52,841 bases of DNA from Methylobacterium goesingense (GTDB lineage Bacteria; Pseudomonadota; Alphaproteobacteria; Rhizobiales; Beijerinckiaceae): the NCBI RefSeq assembly GCF_022179225.1, contig NZ_BPQL01000021.1, positions 1 to 52,841 on the forward strand, in the 5' to 3' direction. The notes below the pieces were generated by a model, which saw only the letters and a program-made list of their open reading frames with translations, had not been told where the DNA came from and ran no database searches. Below are positions 1 to 8,962 of the stretch, one piece after another; the stretch's first letter is position 1, and every line of letters starts with the position of its first letter. Both the position numbers and the translations under genes were made by a program.

Positions 1-165
1 GACGCCTTCTACTTCCTCGGCCTTGCGGTCGGCGGCCGAGACGAAGTTGCCCGGGCCCTTGCGGGAGACCTGAAGGTTCTCGATCTCGCCGTAGTCACGC
101 TTCAGGCCACGGGCGGCCTTGCGGACGGCATCGACCATCACGGTCATGAGGGGTGAACTGATCAT
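1..165 (-). CDS. Inositol monophosphatase family protein, N-terminal part (runs off the left edge)
   Basis: The first 55 residues of a minus-strand protein are visible; the rest lies beyond position 1. After MISSPLMTVM the sequence reads VDAVRKAARGLKRDYGEIE, then LQVSRKGPGNFVSAADRKAE, which matches the amino end of SuhB-like inositol monophosphatases. These are Mg-dependent phosphatases acting on inositol-1-phosphate or related sugar phosphates in the cytoplasm. The metal-binding motifs would be downstream and are not in view, so substrate cannot be judged. The ATG at 165 was chosen because the frame is open from it to the edge; a second ATG at 146 is possible. It is the last gene of a same-strand series beginning with gap, about 146 nt after the Sel1-repeat gene. 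Confidence 0.8.
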   Translation of the reverse strand, partial: MISSPLMTVMVDAVRKAARGLKRDYGEIENLQVSRKGPGNFVSAADRKAEEVEGV

Positions 166-311
166 CGATCTTCAGGTCCAAGCCGTTTCAAAGAACGCCG
201 TTTGCGAGAACGTCGAGGCGAAGCGCGCCGCGTCGAACGCGAATTCGCGCCGCCATAGCACGTTTGCGCGCCGGCTCACCCCTCGCGAATGCGGGTCTGA
301 CCCGAGCGAGC

Positions 312-1352
312 CTATTTGACGTTGGCGCGCTCGGCGGCCAGGGCCTCGGCCCGCTGACGCTCCTCGGGGGGCAGATTTTTCAAGTTGTCGTCGAGCCAGG
401 GGTCGGACAGCCCCTGCGCGGAGGCCGCCAGGTTCCAGGCGGCAGCCTCGACGACGTTCTTCTGGACACCGCGTCCCACCACAAAGAGGCGCGCGGCCCG
501 GTTCTGTGCGATCGCGTTGCCGCGAGCGGCCGCGTGCAGGAAGTAGCGGGCGGCGCGCGCCTCGTCCTTGGGCAGGCCGGTCCCATTGAAGAGCAGAATG
601 GCGAACTCGACCTCGCCGGCCAGATCGCCATTGTCCGCCGCGCGCCGGAACCACTCCGCCGCCTGGGTCGCGTCCTTGGGCACGCCGCGCCCCTGAAGAT
701 AGAGGACGCCGAGATCGTGCTGGGCGGCCCCGATCTCGCCTTCGGCCGCCTTGCGGAACAGAGTCGCGGCCCGGGCCTGATCCGGGTCCGTGCCGGTGCC
801 GAGCAGGATCAGCGCGAGGTTGTAGGCGGCGGTGGTGTCGCCCTTCTCCGCTGCCTGCTCGAGCCACTGGCGCCCGGCCTTCATGTCCTTGGCGCCGCCA
901 CGCCCGTCGATCGACATCAGCCCGAGGGAGGCCATGGCGTGAACATCGCCCTGGGCTGCGGCGAGGCGGTACCATTCGGCAGCCTTGACCGGGTCCTGCT
1001 TGAGGCCGAGCCCCTGGTTGTAGAGCTCGCCGAGCAGCGTCATCGCCGCCGCATCCTTCGGGTCGGCCGCGATCCGCTTCGTCGCCTCCCGGAAGGCGGT
1101 GGTGTACTGGCCGCGCTGGTAAGCCCCGAAGGCAGCGTCGACGGGCTTGTCGCCGGGCTTGGCCGTCAGGGGCGCAATCCGCATGGCGCTCGGAGTATAG
1201 GGCGTCGGCAACTCTTTCAGGGGCGCCTTGAACACCTCCCGCGTCACCGGCTTGGCCGCCTCGGGCGATTGTGTCGTCGCCGCCAGCGCGCCCGATGCGA
1301 GGAGGGCCGAGGCGACAGGCCCGAGGAGGGGGAGCCCGCGCGGCACCCTCAC
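312..1352 (-). CDS. Secreted Sel1/TPR-repeat protein
   Basis: A 346-residue protein starting at GTG 1352, inside the stop of the preceding ThiE-like gene (GTGA, 4-nt overlap), so the two are probably translationally coupled. The N-terminus has a signal peptide: arginines, a hydrophobic stretch PVASALLASGALA, then an Ala-rich cleavage region. The rest is a series of about six Sel1-like repeats of 35-37 residues, recognisable by units such as AAEWYRLAAAQGDVHAMASL and AAEWFRRAADNGDLAGEVEF. Sel1 repeats form alpha-solenoids for protein-protein contact in the periplasm or envelope; no catalytic domain is visible. Partner and process are unknown. Confidence 0.88.
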   Translation of the reverse strand: MRVPRGLPLLGPVASALLASGALAATTQSPEAAKPVTREVFKAPLKELPTPYTPSAMRIAPLTAKPGDKPVDAAFGAYQRGQYTTAFREATKRIAADPKDAAAMTLLGELYNQGLGLKQDPVKAAEWYRLAAAQGDVHAMASLGLMSIDGRGGAKDMKAGRQWLEQAAEKGDTTAAYNLALILLGTGTDPDQARAATLFRKAAEGEIGAAQHDLGVLYLQGRGVPKDATQAAEWFRRAADNGDLAGEVEFAILLFNGTGLPKDEARAARYFLHAAARGNAIAQNRAARLFVVGRGVQKNVVEAAAWNLAASAQGLSDPWLDDNLKNLPPEERQRAEALAAERANVK

Positions 1353-2005
1353 GAATCCGCCTCCCCGGCGGCGGTGACCTGCGCCTGGATCCCGGCCACG
1401 TCCGCCCCCAGCCAAAGAGCGCTCTCCAGCCCGAGGAATTCGGCCCGGGTCGCCAGGATCGGTCCGACCTGCTCGGACGCATGGGCCACGGCGATGCAGG
1501 GCGTCTCGAAGATTTCGGTCCACCAGGTCGCGCGCTCGATCACCGTCTCGGCATCCGGCGCGACACCGTCGGCGTAGAGGCCGCCGAACATCACGTAATC
1601 GACGCCCGCCTCGCCAGCCTCCATCGCGGCGTGGCGCTGCTCATGGCCGCCCGCCCCGAGGATGCGTCCGTCGTCGAGTCGGTCCCGCAGCTCGCGCAGC
1701 GTGCCCTCGCGCGGCTTGTCGATATGTACGCCGTCTGCCCCGCCCCGCGCCGAGACGCTGACGAGGTCCCCGGCGAAGCCCGCGCAGGCGACGATCACGG
1801 CCGCGCCCGCCGCTTGCGCGGCCGGCGCGAGGCGCTTGACCAGATTGACGAGGCTGCGCTCGTCGGACGGGGCGAGCCGCAGCAGCACGGCCGCGACGTC
1901 GCCGGCCGCGCAGGCGGCCGCGATGGCCGCCGCGAGGGTATCGGCGTCACCGGCCTCGACCCGGTGGGGGCTGAGCAGGGCGAGGCGGGTACGGGGTTCC
2001 GACAT
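1349..2005 (-). CDS. Thiamine-phosphate synthase (ThiE) family protein
   Basis: 218 residues, the length of a TIM-barrel ThiE. Two parts match the family: GADGVHIDKPREG, where ThiE binds pyrophosphate, and GVDYVMFGGLYADG near the C-terminus. ThiE condenses HMP pyrophosphate with thiazole phosphate to give thiamine phosphate. The usual GQxDxP signature after DGVHL is replaced by DKPREG, so this may be a paralogue with another or reduced activity. No other thiamine gene is nearby. It lies 12 nt downstream of the class II aldolase gene and overlaps the Sel1 gene by 4 nt, so it appears to be co-transcribed with the glycolytic genes. Confidence 0.82.
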   Translation of the reverse strand: MSEPRTRLALLSPHRVEAGDADTLAAAIAAACAAGDVAAVLLRLAPSDERSLVNLVKRLAPAAQAAGAAVIVACAGFAGDLVSVSARGGADGVHIDKPREGTLRELRDRLDDGRILGAGGHEQRHAAMEAGEAGVDYVMFGGLYADGVAPDAETVIERATWWTEIFETPCIAVAHASEQVGPILATRAEFLGLESALWLGADVAGIQAQVTAAGEADS

Positions 2006-2017
2006 CAGGGTTCCGCT

Positions 2018-3091
2018 TCAGCCCGCCGCGCCGATTTTGGGGTCGAGAGAGCCGTTGGCGTAGCGCTTGGCCATGGCGGCAACCGAGATCGGACGGATCT
2101 TGGAGCCCTGGCCGGCGGTGCCGAACTCCTCGAAGCGCTGACGGCAGAGCTTGGTCATCGCCTCCATGGCGGGCTTGAGGTACTTGCGCGGATCGAACTC
2201 GGCCTTGTTCTCGGCCAGGATCTTCCGGATCTGGCCGGTCATCGCCATCCGGTTGTCTGTGTCTATGTTGATCTTGCGCACGCCGTGCTTGATGCCGCGC
2301 TGGATCTCCTCGACCGGCACACCCCAGGTCGGCTTCATCTCGCCGCCGTACTGGTTGATGATGTCCTGCAGGTCCTGCGGCACCGAGGAGGAGCCATGCA
2401 TCACTAAGTGGGTGGTGGGCAGGCGGCGGTGGATCTCCTCGATCACGTTCATCGCCAGAACGTCGCCATCCGGCTTGCGCGTAAACTTGTAGGCGCCGTG
2501 CGAGGTGCCCATGGCGACCGCGAGGGCGTCGACCTTGGTGGCCTCCACGAACTTCACGGCCTCGTCCGGATCGGTGAGGAGCTGGTCGTGGCTGAGGACG
2601 CCCTCGAAACCGTGGCCGTCCTCGGCCTCGCCTTCACCGCTCTCCAGGGAGCCGAGCACGCCGAGTTCGCCCTCCACCGAGACGCCCGCCCAGTGGGCCA
2701 TCTTGGTGACGTTGCGGGTGATCTCGACGTTGTAGGCGTAGTCCGCGGGGGTCTTGCCGTCGGCCTTCAGCGAGCCGTCCATCATCACCGAGGTGAAGCC
2801 GTACTGGATCGCCGTGGCGCAGGTGGCCTCGTCGCTGCCGTGGTCGAGATGCATGCAGACGGGGATGTGGGGGTAGATCTCCACGAGTCCGTCGATGAGC
2901 TTGGCCAGCACGATGTCGTTGGCGTAGGCCCGCGCGCCCTTGCTGGCCTGGAGGATCACCGGGGAATCGGTGGCGTCCGCAGCCGCCATGATGGCGAGAC
3001 CCTGCTCCATGTTGTTCAGGTTGAACGCCGGCACGCCGTATTCATGCTCGGCGGCATGGTCCAGCAGCTGCCTCAGGGTGATGCGGGCCAT
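2018..3091 (-). CDS. fba: Class II fructose-bisphosphate aldolase (Calvin-cycle subtype)
   Basis: 357 residues. It catalyses reversible cleavage of fructose 1,6-bisphosphate to DHAP and glyceraldehyde 3-phosphate; in the Calvin-type subfamily it may also act on sedoheptulose bisphosphate. Zinc-ligand regions are visible as [10 protein letters not shown], the GTSHGAYKF stretch and [10 protein letters not shown]; the acidic [18 protein letters not shown] segment is typical of this subfamily. The ATG at 3091 was chosen over an upstream in-frame start because GAGGAG stands just before it. It follows pgk by about 115 nt on the same strand. No RuBisCO or phosphoribulokinase gene is in view, so the subtype name does not imply carbon fixation. 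Confidence 0.95.
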   Translation of the reverse strand: MARITLRQLLDHAAEHEYGVPAFNLNNMEQGLAIMAAADATDSPVILQASKGARAYANDIVLAKLIDGLVEIYPHIPVCMHLDHGSDEATCATAIQYGFTSVMMDGSLKADGKTPADYAYNVEITRNVTKMAHWAGVSVEGELGVLGSLESGEGEAEDGHGFEGVLSHDQLLTDPDEAVKFVEATKVDALAVAMGTSHGAYKFTRKPDGDVLAMNVIEEIHRRLPTTHLVMHGSSSVPQDLQDIINQYGGEMKPTWGVPVEEIQRGIKHGVRKINIDTDNRMAMTGQIRKILAENKAEFDPRKYLKPAMEAMTKLCRQRFEEFGTAGQGSKIRPISVAAMAKRYANGSLDPKIGAAG

Positions 3092-3207
3092 GGGTTTCTC
3101 CTCACAATCGACCACCGCTTGGGCGGTCCGCTAGCTCGTCGCGCCGGGAGGCGCAGTTGGTTTGGTCTGCCGGCCGTCCTCGCGCGGGGTCGCGCCCCGC
3201 CGTAAGG

Positions 3208-4410
3208 TCAGCCCTTCGCGCGCAACGCCTCGACGCCGGGCAGTTCCTTGCCCTCCAGCCATTCGAGGAAGGCGCCGCCGGCGGTGGACACGTAGGAGAA
3301 GGTTTCGCCGACACCCGCATGGTTGAGGGCCGCGACCGTATCGCCGCCGCCCGCCACCGAGACGAGCTTACCGGCCTTGGTGCGCTCGGCCGCGTGCCGG
3401 GCCGCCGCCACGGTGGCGGCATCGAACGGGGTCAGCTCGAAGGCGCCCAGCGGCCCGTTCCAGACCAGGGTGGCGGCCTCGTCGATGGCGGCGTTGATCT
3501 CGGCCACGGAGGCCGGGCCGGCATCGAGGATCATGCCGCTCTCCGGCACGGCGTCGACCGGCACGGTCTCGTGCGCGGCATTCGCCTTGAACTCGGCGGC
3601 CGAGACCGCGTCCACCGGCAGGATGATCCGGCACTTGGCGGCCTTGGCCGCCTCGACGATGCGCAGGGCGGTGTCGGCGAGGTCCTTTTCACAGAGGGAC
3701 TTGCCGACGCTCTTGCCCTGCGCGTGCAGGAAGGTGTTGGCCATGCCGCCGCCGATCACCAGCATGTCGACCTTGGCGACGAGGTTCTGGAGAAGGTCGA
3801 TCTTGGAGGAAACCTTGGCGCCGCCCACCAGGGCGATCACGGGGCGGGTCGGGGCTTCGAGGCCCTTGGTCAGGGCGTCGAGCTCGGCCTGCATCAGACG
3901 CCCCGCATAGGCGGGCAGCAGATGGGCGAGACCCTCCGTCGAGGCGTGGGCCCGGTGCGCGGCCGAGAACGCCTCGTTGATGTAGAGATCACCATTGGCA
4001 GCGAGCTGCTCGGTGAAGGCGCGGTCGTTCTTTTCCTCGCCCGCGTGGAAGCGGGTGTTCTCGAGGAGCAGCACGTCGCCGTCCTTCAGTGCCGCGACGG
4101 CGTCTGCCGACGCCGGCCCCACGCAATCCTCCGCGAAGGCGACGGGGCGGCCGAGATGCTCGCTCAGGGTTCCGACCACCGGCTTCAGGGATTCGGAGGC
4201 GACGGGCTTGCCCTTCGGGCGGCCGAAATGCGCCAGCAGGACCACGCGCCCACCCTTATCGGCGATCTCGCGGATCGTCGGTACGATGCGCTCGATCCGG
4301 GTCGCGTCGGTGACGCGACCGCCCTCCATCGGCACGTTGAGGTCCACGCGCAGGAGCACGCGCTTGCCCTGGAGCGGGCCGGCATCGTCGAGGGTACGGA
4401 AAGCGTTCAT
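3208..4410 (-). CDS. pgk: Phosphoglycerate kinase
   Basis: 400 residues, full length. The enzyme transfers phosphate between 1,3-bisphosphoglycerate and ADP in glycolysis and gluconeogenesis. Family motifs in order are [11 protein letters not shown] near residue 21, AHFGRPKG, the [12 protein letters not shown] block in the middle that starts the nucleotide domain, NGPLGAFE, and the C-terminal GGGDTVAAL loop. The start ATG at 4410 fits the usual MNxFRTLDD beginning. Only weak ribosome-binding sequence is visible. It lies between the small membrane protein at 4445-4936 and the aldolase gene, all on the same strand. Confidence 0.97.
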   Translation of the reverse strand: MNAFRTLDDAGPLQGKRVLLRVDLNVPMEGGRVTDATRIERIVPTIREIADKGGRVVLLAHFGRPKGKPVASESLKPVVGTLSEHLGRPVAFAEDCVGPASADAVAALKDGDVLLLENTRFHAGEEKNDRAFTEQLAANGDLYINEAFSAAHRAHASTEGLAHLLPAYAGRLMQAELDALTKGLEAPTRPVIALVGGAKVSSKIDLLQNLVAKVDMLVIGGGMANTFLHAQGKSVGKSLCEKDLADTALRIVEAAKAAKCRIILPVDAVSAAEFKANAAHETVPVDAVPESGMILDAGPASVAEINAAIDEAATLVWNGPLGAFELTPFDAATVAAARHAAERTKAGKLVSVAGGGDTVAALNHAGVGETFSYVSTAGGAFLEWLEGKELPGVEALRAKG

Positions 4411-4444
4411 CGGGGCCTGGACGTTCGGTCGGTTGCGGGCGCGA

Positions 4445-4936
4445 TCAGCGCGGCGGGGGCAACATGGATTCGAGGTGGAAGCGCTGGGCCGCGATGGTGA
4501 GCGCCACCGTCAGCACCGCCGTGATGATTGCGGTGAGAACCAGGGCACCGGAGCCCGGCAGGCCGCGTGTGCGGTCCGCGATGGCCCGGACCTCGCTGCG
4601 CAGGGCCGAGAGGTCGCTCTGGCGCGCCGCCTCGTTCATGCGGGCGGCCGCGCCCTCCACCTTCTCCTCCACCCGCGAGAGCAGCGCCTCGGAGCGGGCG
4701 TACTTGTCCTCGATCCGGGCGCACTTGTCCTCGATCCGGGCAAGCTGGTCTCCGCCCGGAGCAACGGCGGGGGCGGGCAGCGTCTCGGCCTTGCCCACGA
4801 CCACGGGCGGATTCGCCGGGGCCGGAGATGCGCCCGCCGGCCCGGGAGGGGGAACCGCCGCCGGCGCGGCGGCCGGCGGGGATTGGGTGGTTGCGCCTGG
4901 GATGAAGCCGCTTCCGGCGGGAGAGGTCTCGGTCAT
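4445..4936 (-). CDS. Hypothetical coiled-coil protein with C-terminal membrane anchor
   Basis: 163 residues from ATG 4936 (a GTG at 4945 is also possible). The N-terminal half is a Pro/Ala-rich low-complexity stretch. The middle holds a heptad-like coiled coil, with the repeated unit ARIEDK(C/Y) followed by [19 protein letters not shown]. The C-terminus is one hydrophobic segment, [19 protein letters not shown], then a short tail, suggesting a tail-anchored or single-pass membrane protein. No known domain is recognised. It sits between gap and pgk on the same strand, 34 nt upstream of pgk and about 70 nt after gap, so it is probably co-transcribed with glycolytic genes; whether it has a metabolic role is unknown. 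Confidence 0.8.
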   Translation of the reverse strand: MTETSPAGSGFIPGATTQSPPAAAPAAVPPPGPAGASPAPANPPVVVGKAETLPAPAVAPGGDQLARIEDKCARIEDKYARSEALLSRVEEKVEGAAARMNEAARQSDLSALRSEVRAIADRTRGLPGSGALVLTAIITAVLTVALTIAAQRFHLESMLPPPR

Positions 4937-5008
4937 GTCAGGCACACCATCCTGGTCTTCGCTTGGTCTTCGGGAGCGGTTCGGTCCGTCAGAGTTCCGC
5001 GTGGTGGC

Positions 5009-6016
5009 TCAGAGCAGCTTGCCCATCGCCACGGCCGTGTCGGCCATACGGTTCGAGAAGCCCCACTCGTTGTCGTACCAGGACAGGATGCGCACGAAGG
5101 TGCCGTCCATGACCTTGGTCTGGTCGAGGTGGAAGGTCGACGAGTGGGGATCGTGGTTGAAGTCGATGGAGACGTTGGGCTGGTCGGTATAGGCCAGCAC
5201 GCCCTTGAGCGGACCGTCGGCGGCGGCGCGGATCGCGTTGTTGATTTCCTCGACCGTGGTCTGGCGCTTGGCCGTGAACACGAGGTCGACGGCCGAGACG
5301 TTCGGGGTCGGCACGCGGATCGAGGTGCCGTCGAGCTTGCCCTTGAGCTCGGGCAGCACGAGGCCGACGGCCTTGGCCGCGCCCGTGGAGGTCGGGATCA
5401 TCGAGAGCGCGGCGGCACGGGCCCGGTAAAGGTCCTTGTGCATCTGGTCCAGCGAGGGCTGGTCGTTGGTGTAGGAGTGGATCGTCGTCATGAAGCCGCG
5501 CTCGATCCCGACGAGATCGTTCAGCACCTTGGCCACCGGCACGAGGCAGTTGGTGGTGCAGGAGGCGTTCGAGATGACGAGGTGGTCGGCGGTCAGCTTG
5601 TCGTGGTTGACGCCGTAGACCACCGTCAAATCCGCGCCGTCGGCGGGCGCCGAGACGATCACGCGCTTGGCGCCGGCGTCGAGGTGGGCCTTGGCCTTGT
5701 CCTTCGAGGTGAAGATGCCGGTGCACTCGAGGGCGATGTCCACGCCGAGTTCGCGGTGCGGCAGCTCGGCCGGGTTGCGCACGGCGGTGACCTTGATGCG
5801 CTGGCCGTCGACCACGATGAACTCGCCGTCGACCTCGACCTTGGCGTTGAAGCGGCCGTGGATCGAATCGAAACGCAGGAGGTGGGCATTGGTCTCGACG
5901 GGGCCGAGATCGTTGATCGCCACCACCTCGATGTCCTTGCGGCCGGCCTCGTGGATGGCACGCAGGACGTTGCGGCCGATGCGTCCGAACCCGTTGATGG
6001 CAACCTTCACCGACAC
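5009..6016 (-). CDS. gap: Glyceraldehyde-3-phosphate dehydrogenase, type I
   Basis: 335 residues from GTG 6016, with the ribosome-binding sequence GGGAAGGA eight bases upstream; the longer open frame upstream lacks family sequence. The enzyme oxidises glyceraldehyde 3-phosphate to 1,3-bisphosphoglycerate with NAD. Seen are the Rossmann motif [10 protein letters not shown] at the N-terminus, [18 protein letters not shown], the active site [12 protein letters not shown] with the catalytic cysteine, and the C-terminal [12 protein letters not shown]. It is the first gene of the minus-strand run gap, coiled-coil protein, pgk, aldolase. No transketolase gene precedes it; the region upstream is the divergent gap to the DUF4164/zapA genes. 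Confidence 0.97.
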   Translation of the reverse strand: MSVKVAINGFGRIGRNVLRAIHEAGRKDIEVVAINDLGPVETNAHLLRFDSIHGRFNAKVEVDGEFIVVDGQRIKVTAVRNPAELPHRELGVDIALECTGIFTSKDKAKAHLDAGAKRVIVSAPADGADLTVVYGVNHDKLTADHLVISNASCTTNCLVPVAKVLNDLVGIERGFMTTIHSYTNDQPSLDQMHKDLYRARAAALSMIPTSTGAAKAVGLVLPELKGKLDGTSIRVPTPNVSAVDLVFTAKRQTTVEEINNAIRAAADGPLKGVLAYTDQPNVSIDFNHDPHSSTFHLDQTKVMDGTFVRILSWYDNEWGFSNRMADTAVAMGKLL

Positions 6017-6493
6017 GGCGTGAGTCCTTCCCTGATACGGGCACCGACGCGGCGGCACCCTTCAACCTGTTGATCGTCGCAGGCCGCCCGGCGGGCAGGC
6101 CTCGATCCGTCGCCCGCTCTGTGCGACTCGCGATTGAACGACGGATGAACCGTCGCCACCGGCACCCCACCGAATGTCGCCGGAAGCCGGACGAAACGCG
6201 CGGAACGACCGCGCACGGGGGATGTGCCAGGGCCTGAACGTGTCACGGGACGCCGTATAACCGGTCTGCGGGCGGGCGGTCTCTAACATGGTGACAAATC
6301 TTGGCAAAGGTCACCGCCCGGGTCAGAAGGGTGGATAACCCCGGCCCGCGGACGCGTCGTGACCGGCGCGGCCCCTTTCGCGTTTCGCGGCGAACCGGGA
6401 TCGGCGATAGATTCGCGAGCCCGGCCCCGGTCACGAGCGATGCCCGGACGGGGTCGAATGAGCAGGTGATCCACGCATGAGAGGCAACGATAC
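6017..6493. promoter_or_regulatory. Divergent intergenic region between gap and the DUF4164/zapA unit
   Basis: 477 nt with no convincing gene. Short open frames here look like chance products of high GC. Because transcription leaves in both directions, promoters for gap (minus) and for the 6494 gene (plus) should lie inside, but no clear -35/-10 pair could be picked out. Many alphaproteobacteria carry transketolase next to gap at this point; it is absent here. Confidence 0.45.
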
Positions 6494-6775
6494 GTGAGCG
6501 AGACTATCGACGACGCCCTCCGGCGTCTCGAGACCGTGCTGAGCCGCCTGGAGGGCGCGGTGGCCCAGCGCTTCGAGGCCGAGCGTGATCCGAGCGACCT
6601 GGAGACCGAGCTCGCCGTGATGAGCGAGGACCGGGCGCGGCTCGCGGCCGAACTCGATGCGGCCAGCGCCCGCCTCGTCGAGGTGGAGGCGACCTCCGCG
6701 GATGTCGGCCAGCGCCTGGGCCGGGCGATCGCGGCGGTGGAGGGCGTGCTGGCGCCCGCCCGCGGCAGCCGGTAA
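6494..6775 (+). CDS. DUF4164-like small coiled-coil protein
   Basis: 93 residues from GTG 6494; an ATG at 6478 leads to a stop within seven codons and is rejected. The protein is almost wholly charged and helical, with heptad patterns such as DALRRLETVLSRLEGAVAQR and ELAVMSEDRARLAAELDAAS, then a Val/Ala-rich tail ending PARGSR. This fits the DUF4164 family, small alphaproteobacterial coiled-coil proteins encoded directly upstream of zapA. The family has no established function; the linkage to the FtsZ-ring protein ZapA suggests, but does not show, a link to cell division. The zapA start follows 30 nt after its stop. Confidence 0.82.
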   Translation: MSETIDDALRRLETVLSRLEGAVAQRFEAERDPSDLETELAVMSEDRARLAAELDAASARLVEVEATSADVGQRLGRAIAAVEGVLAPARGSR

Positions 6776-6805
6776 GCCAGCCATCTTCGAGCGGCCCGAC
6801 ACGCG

Positions 6806-7165
6806 ATGCCCCAGATCAACGTCACCATCGACGGCAAGAACTACCGCATGGCCTGCGCCGAGGGCGAGGAGGCCCATCTCACTGCGCTGGCCGGCGGCCT
6901 CGACGCGCGCGTGACCGAGATCCGCCGTGCCTTCGGCGAGATCGGCGACATGCGCCTGCACGTCATGGCGGCGCTGATGCAGGCCGACGAGTTGCAGGAG
7001 GCGCAGGGCCGTCTCGCAGCTTTGGAACAGGAGACGGCTGCTTTGCGCGCCCGCGTGGACGGCGCCGACGCGACGCGCGCCGCCGAGGAGGCGCGCCTGG
7101 CGGAAGGGCTGCGGCGCTGCGCGGACCGGATCGAGCGTCTGGCGCATACGATTTCGGCGGGCTGA
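6806..7165 (+). CDS. zapA: Cell division protein ZapA
   Basis: 119 residues. ZapA binds and cross-links FtsZ protofilaments at mid-cell. The N-terminus MPQINVTIDGKNYRMACAEG is the typical ZapA globular domain (beta strands with an INGR/IDGK turn followed by the C-x-x-GEE element), then EEAHLTALAGGLDARVTEIR, and the second half is the long coiled coil used for dimerisation. It sits between the DUF4164 gene and the 6S RNA gene, an order widespread in proteobacteria, which supports the assignment. Confidence 0.92.
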   Translation: MPQINVTIDGKNYRMACAEGEEAHLTALAGGLDARVTEIRRAFGEIGDMRLHVMAALMQADELQEAQGRLAALEQETAALRARVDGADATRAAEEARLAEGLRRCADRIERLAHTISAG

Positions 7166-7210
7166 GAGCCGATCCCCCTGGCGCAGGCCACGGGGCGACG
7201 CTACATATTG

Positions 7211-7375
7211 GCTGCGGGGCTGCCGGGTCCGTCAGGAGTACTTTTCCCCGGGGCCTTATCGACTCCCCAGGGAGCTGTCCCTGGCCTCGTCCCTGGACTT
7301 GGCCAACACGGCGCCCACCTACATTGTAGGTTTCCCGGGATCGACACTCCAACGGCTCACGTGGCTCCGCACTCA
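7211..7375 (+). ncRNA. ssrS: 6S RNA (SsrS)
   Basis: Non-coding gap between zapA and 5-FCL, the conserved place of 6S RNA, a regulator that mimics an open promoter and binds sigma70 RNA polymerase. The ends pair: TGCGGGG at 7213-7219 with CTCCGCA at 7365-7371. Inside are a C/G-rich stem with TTTTCCCCGGGGCC, a central single-stranded stretch around TTATCGACTCC, a hairpin AGGGAGCTGTCCCT, and on the 3' side TTCCCGGGATCGACACTCC, which resembles other alphaproteobacterial 6S RNAs. A TACATA element at 7202-7207 could be its -10 box. Ends are estimates. It is probably read through into the cyclo-ligase gene. Confidence 0.85.
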
Positions 7376-7408
7376 GATTCTCCTCCATCCAATCCGCCGA
7401 CCGCCGCC

Positions 7409-7969
7409 GTGAAGGCGACCCTGCGCAACGAGGCCCTGGCCCGGCGTGACGGGCTCTCCCCGGAGGCCCGCATCGCGGGCTCGGCCCGGATCGCCGACAC
7501 CGTCATGGGTATCGAGGCGCTCGCCGAGGCCGTGATAGTCGGCGCGTTCTGGCCCATCCGCAGCGAGGTCGATCCGCGCCCCCTGGCCCGGCTCCTGTTC
7601 GCGCGAGGGCAACGGGTAGCCCTGCCGAAGGTGACGCCCGACGGACTGGTGTTTCGGGAATGGCGCGAGGGCGAGGCCCTGGTGGCTGGCCGCTTCGGCC
7701 TCAGCGAACCGCACGACGACCTGCCGCCCGTGGACCCCACCGCCCTGATCGTGCCGTTGGCCGCCTACGACCGGCGTGGCCACCGCATCGGCTACGGCCG
7801 CGGCTACTACGATCAGGCTATCGCGCGGCTCTCGCGCAACGGCCCGGTTCTCACCATCGGCGTCGCGTTCTCGGTGCAGGCGGTGGACACGGTTCCCGCC
7901 GAGCCGCACGACCAGCCCCTCGACCATCTCGTCACGGAGGCGGGACCGGTCCCGCTTCTGCGGACCTGA
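7409..7969 (+). CDS. 5-formyltetrahydrofolate cyclo-ligase
   Basis: 186 residues. It converts 5-formyl-THF to 5,10-methenyl-THF with ATP, returning the storage folate to one-carbon metabolism. The basic start VKATLRNEALARRDGLSPEA, the GAFWPIRSEVDPRPL stretch, LPKV, and the C-terminal GHRIGYGRGYYDQ substrate/phosphate loop are characteristic. GTG 7409 was chosen because the alternative GTG at 7361 would lie inside the 3' closing stem of the 6S RNA and give an Ala/Pro-rich extension not typical of the family. The 6S RNA-cyclo-ligase pair is an old proteobacterial linkage. The phosphoesterase gene follows 27 nt later. Confidence 0.93.
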   Translation: MKATLRNEALARRDGLSPEARIAGSARIADTVMGIEALAEAVIVGAFWPIRSEVDPRPLARLLFARGQRVALPKVTPDGLVFREWREGEALVAGRFGLSEPHDDLPPVDPTALIVPLAAYDRRGHRIGYGRGYYDQAIARLSRNGPVLTIGVAFSVQAVDTVPAEPHDQPLDHLVTEAGPVPLLRT

Positions 7970-7996
7970 CCTCTCCTACGGACGCAATTCTGCACG

Positions 7997-8818
7997 ATGC
8001 GACTTCTTTTCCTCGGCGACGTGGTGGGCCGTCCCGGCCGCCACGCCATCTCGGACCGGCTGCCGGCCTTGCGCGAGCGCTGGCGCCTCGACTGCGTGGT
8101 GATCAACGGCGAGAACGCCGCCGGCGGCTTCGGTCTTACCGAAGCCATCTGTGACGAACTCCTCCAGGCCGGGGCCGACGCGGTGACGCTCGGCAACCAC
8201 TCCTTCGACCAGCGCGAGGCCCTGGTCTTCATCCAGCGCCAGACGCGGCTCGTGCGGCCGGCGAACTACCCGCCGGGCACCCCCGGCCGGGGCGCCACCG
8301 TCGTCGAGACCCAGAAGGGCGCGCGCGTCCTTGTGCTCAACGTCATGGGCCGCCTCTACATGGATGCCCTGGACGATCCCTTCGCCTCGGCCGAGCGGGA
8401 ACTGTCCGCCTGCCCGCTGGGCGCGGTGGCGGACGCGGTCATCGTCGACGTGCACGCGGAGGCCACGAGCGAGAAGCAGGCCTTCGGCCATTTCCTCGAC
8501 GGCCGGGCGAGCCTCGTGGTCGGCACTCACACCCACACGCCGACCGCCGACCACCGCATCCTGCCCGGCGGCACCGCCTACCTCTCCGACGCGGGCATGT
8601 GCGGCGACTACGATTCGATCCTCGGCATGCAGAAGGACGAGCCCCTGCGCCGCTTCCTGCAGAAGACGCCGGGCGCCCGGCTGGAGACCGCCCAGGGCGA
8701 GGGTACCCTCAGCGGCATCGCCGTGGAAACCGACGATGCGACGGGGCTCGCGAAGCGCGTGGCCGCGGTGCGGCTCGGTCCCCATCTGGAGGAGACTTGG
8801 CCGCGCGACTGGGATTAG
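7997..8818 (+). CDS. YmdB-type metallophosphoesterase (TIGR00282 family)
   Basis: 273 residues. Motifs of the family appear in order: LFLGDVVGRPGR at the N-terminus (metal ligand Asp), VINGENAAGGFG, TLGNHSFDQRE, VDVHAEATSEK and VGTHTHTPTAD with TAYLSDAGMCGDY near the C-terminus. These form the dinuclear metal site of a calcineurin-like fold; characterised relatives (YmdB of Bacillus) hydrolyse 2',3'-cyclic nucleotides. The cellular substrate here is not known. It lies 27 nt after the cyclo-ligase gene, on the same strand. Confidence 0.92.
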   Translation: MRLLFLGDVVGRPGRHAISDRLPALRERWRLDCVVINGENAAGGFGLTEAICDELLQAGADAVTLGNHSFDQREALVFIQRQTRLVRPANYPPGTPGRGATVVETQKGARVLVLNVMGRLYMDALDDPFASAERELSACPLGAVADAVIVDVHAEATSEKQAFGHFLDGRASLVVGTHTHTPTADHRILPGGTAYLSDAGMCGDYDSILGMQKDEPLRRFLQKTPGARLETAQGEGTLSGIAVETDDATGLAKRVAAVRLGPHLEETWPRDWD

Positions 8819-8962
8819 CCGGCGCCGCGCGGCCACCATCCACGGGACGTCGCCACGCGCGACTTGATCGGGGCCGAACCACCCTGCAATGTGCCGGCGC
8901 GTCCGCCCCGAGGCCCGCCGTGCGCGGGCTGCCTTTTCGCGTCCGAGAGTGTGCCCGAGCCG

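Noticed and set aside
172..1482. Long frames opposite or offset to the Sel1, aldolase, pgk and other genes
   Set aside because: They are high-GC shadows: Arg/Gly/Ala-rich, without domains, and overlap genes with clear family matches.
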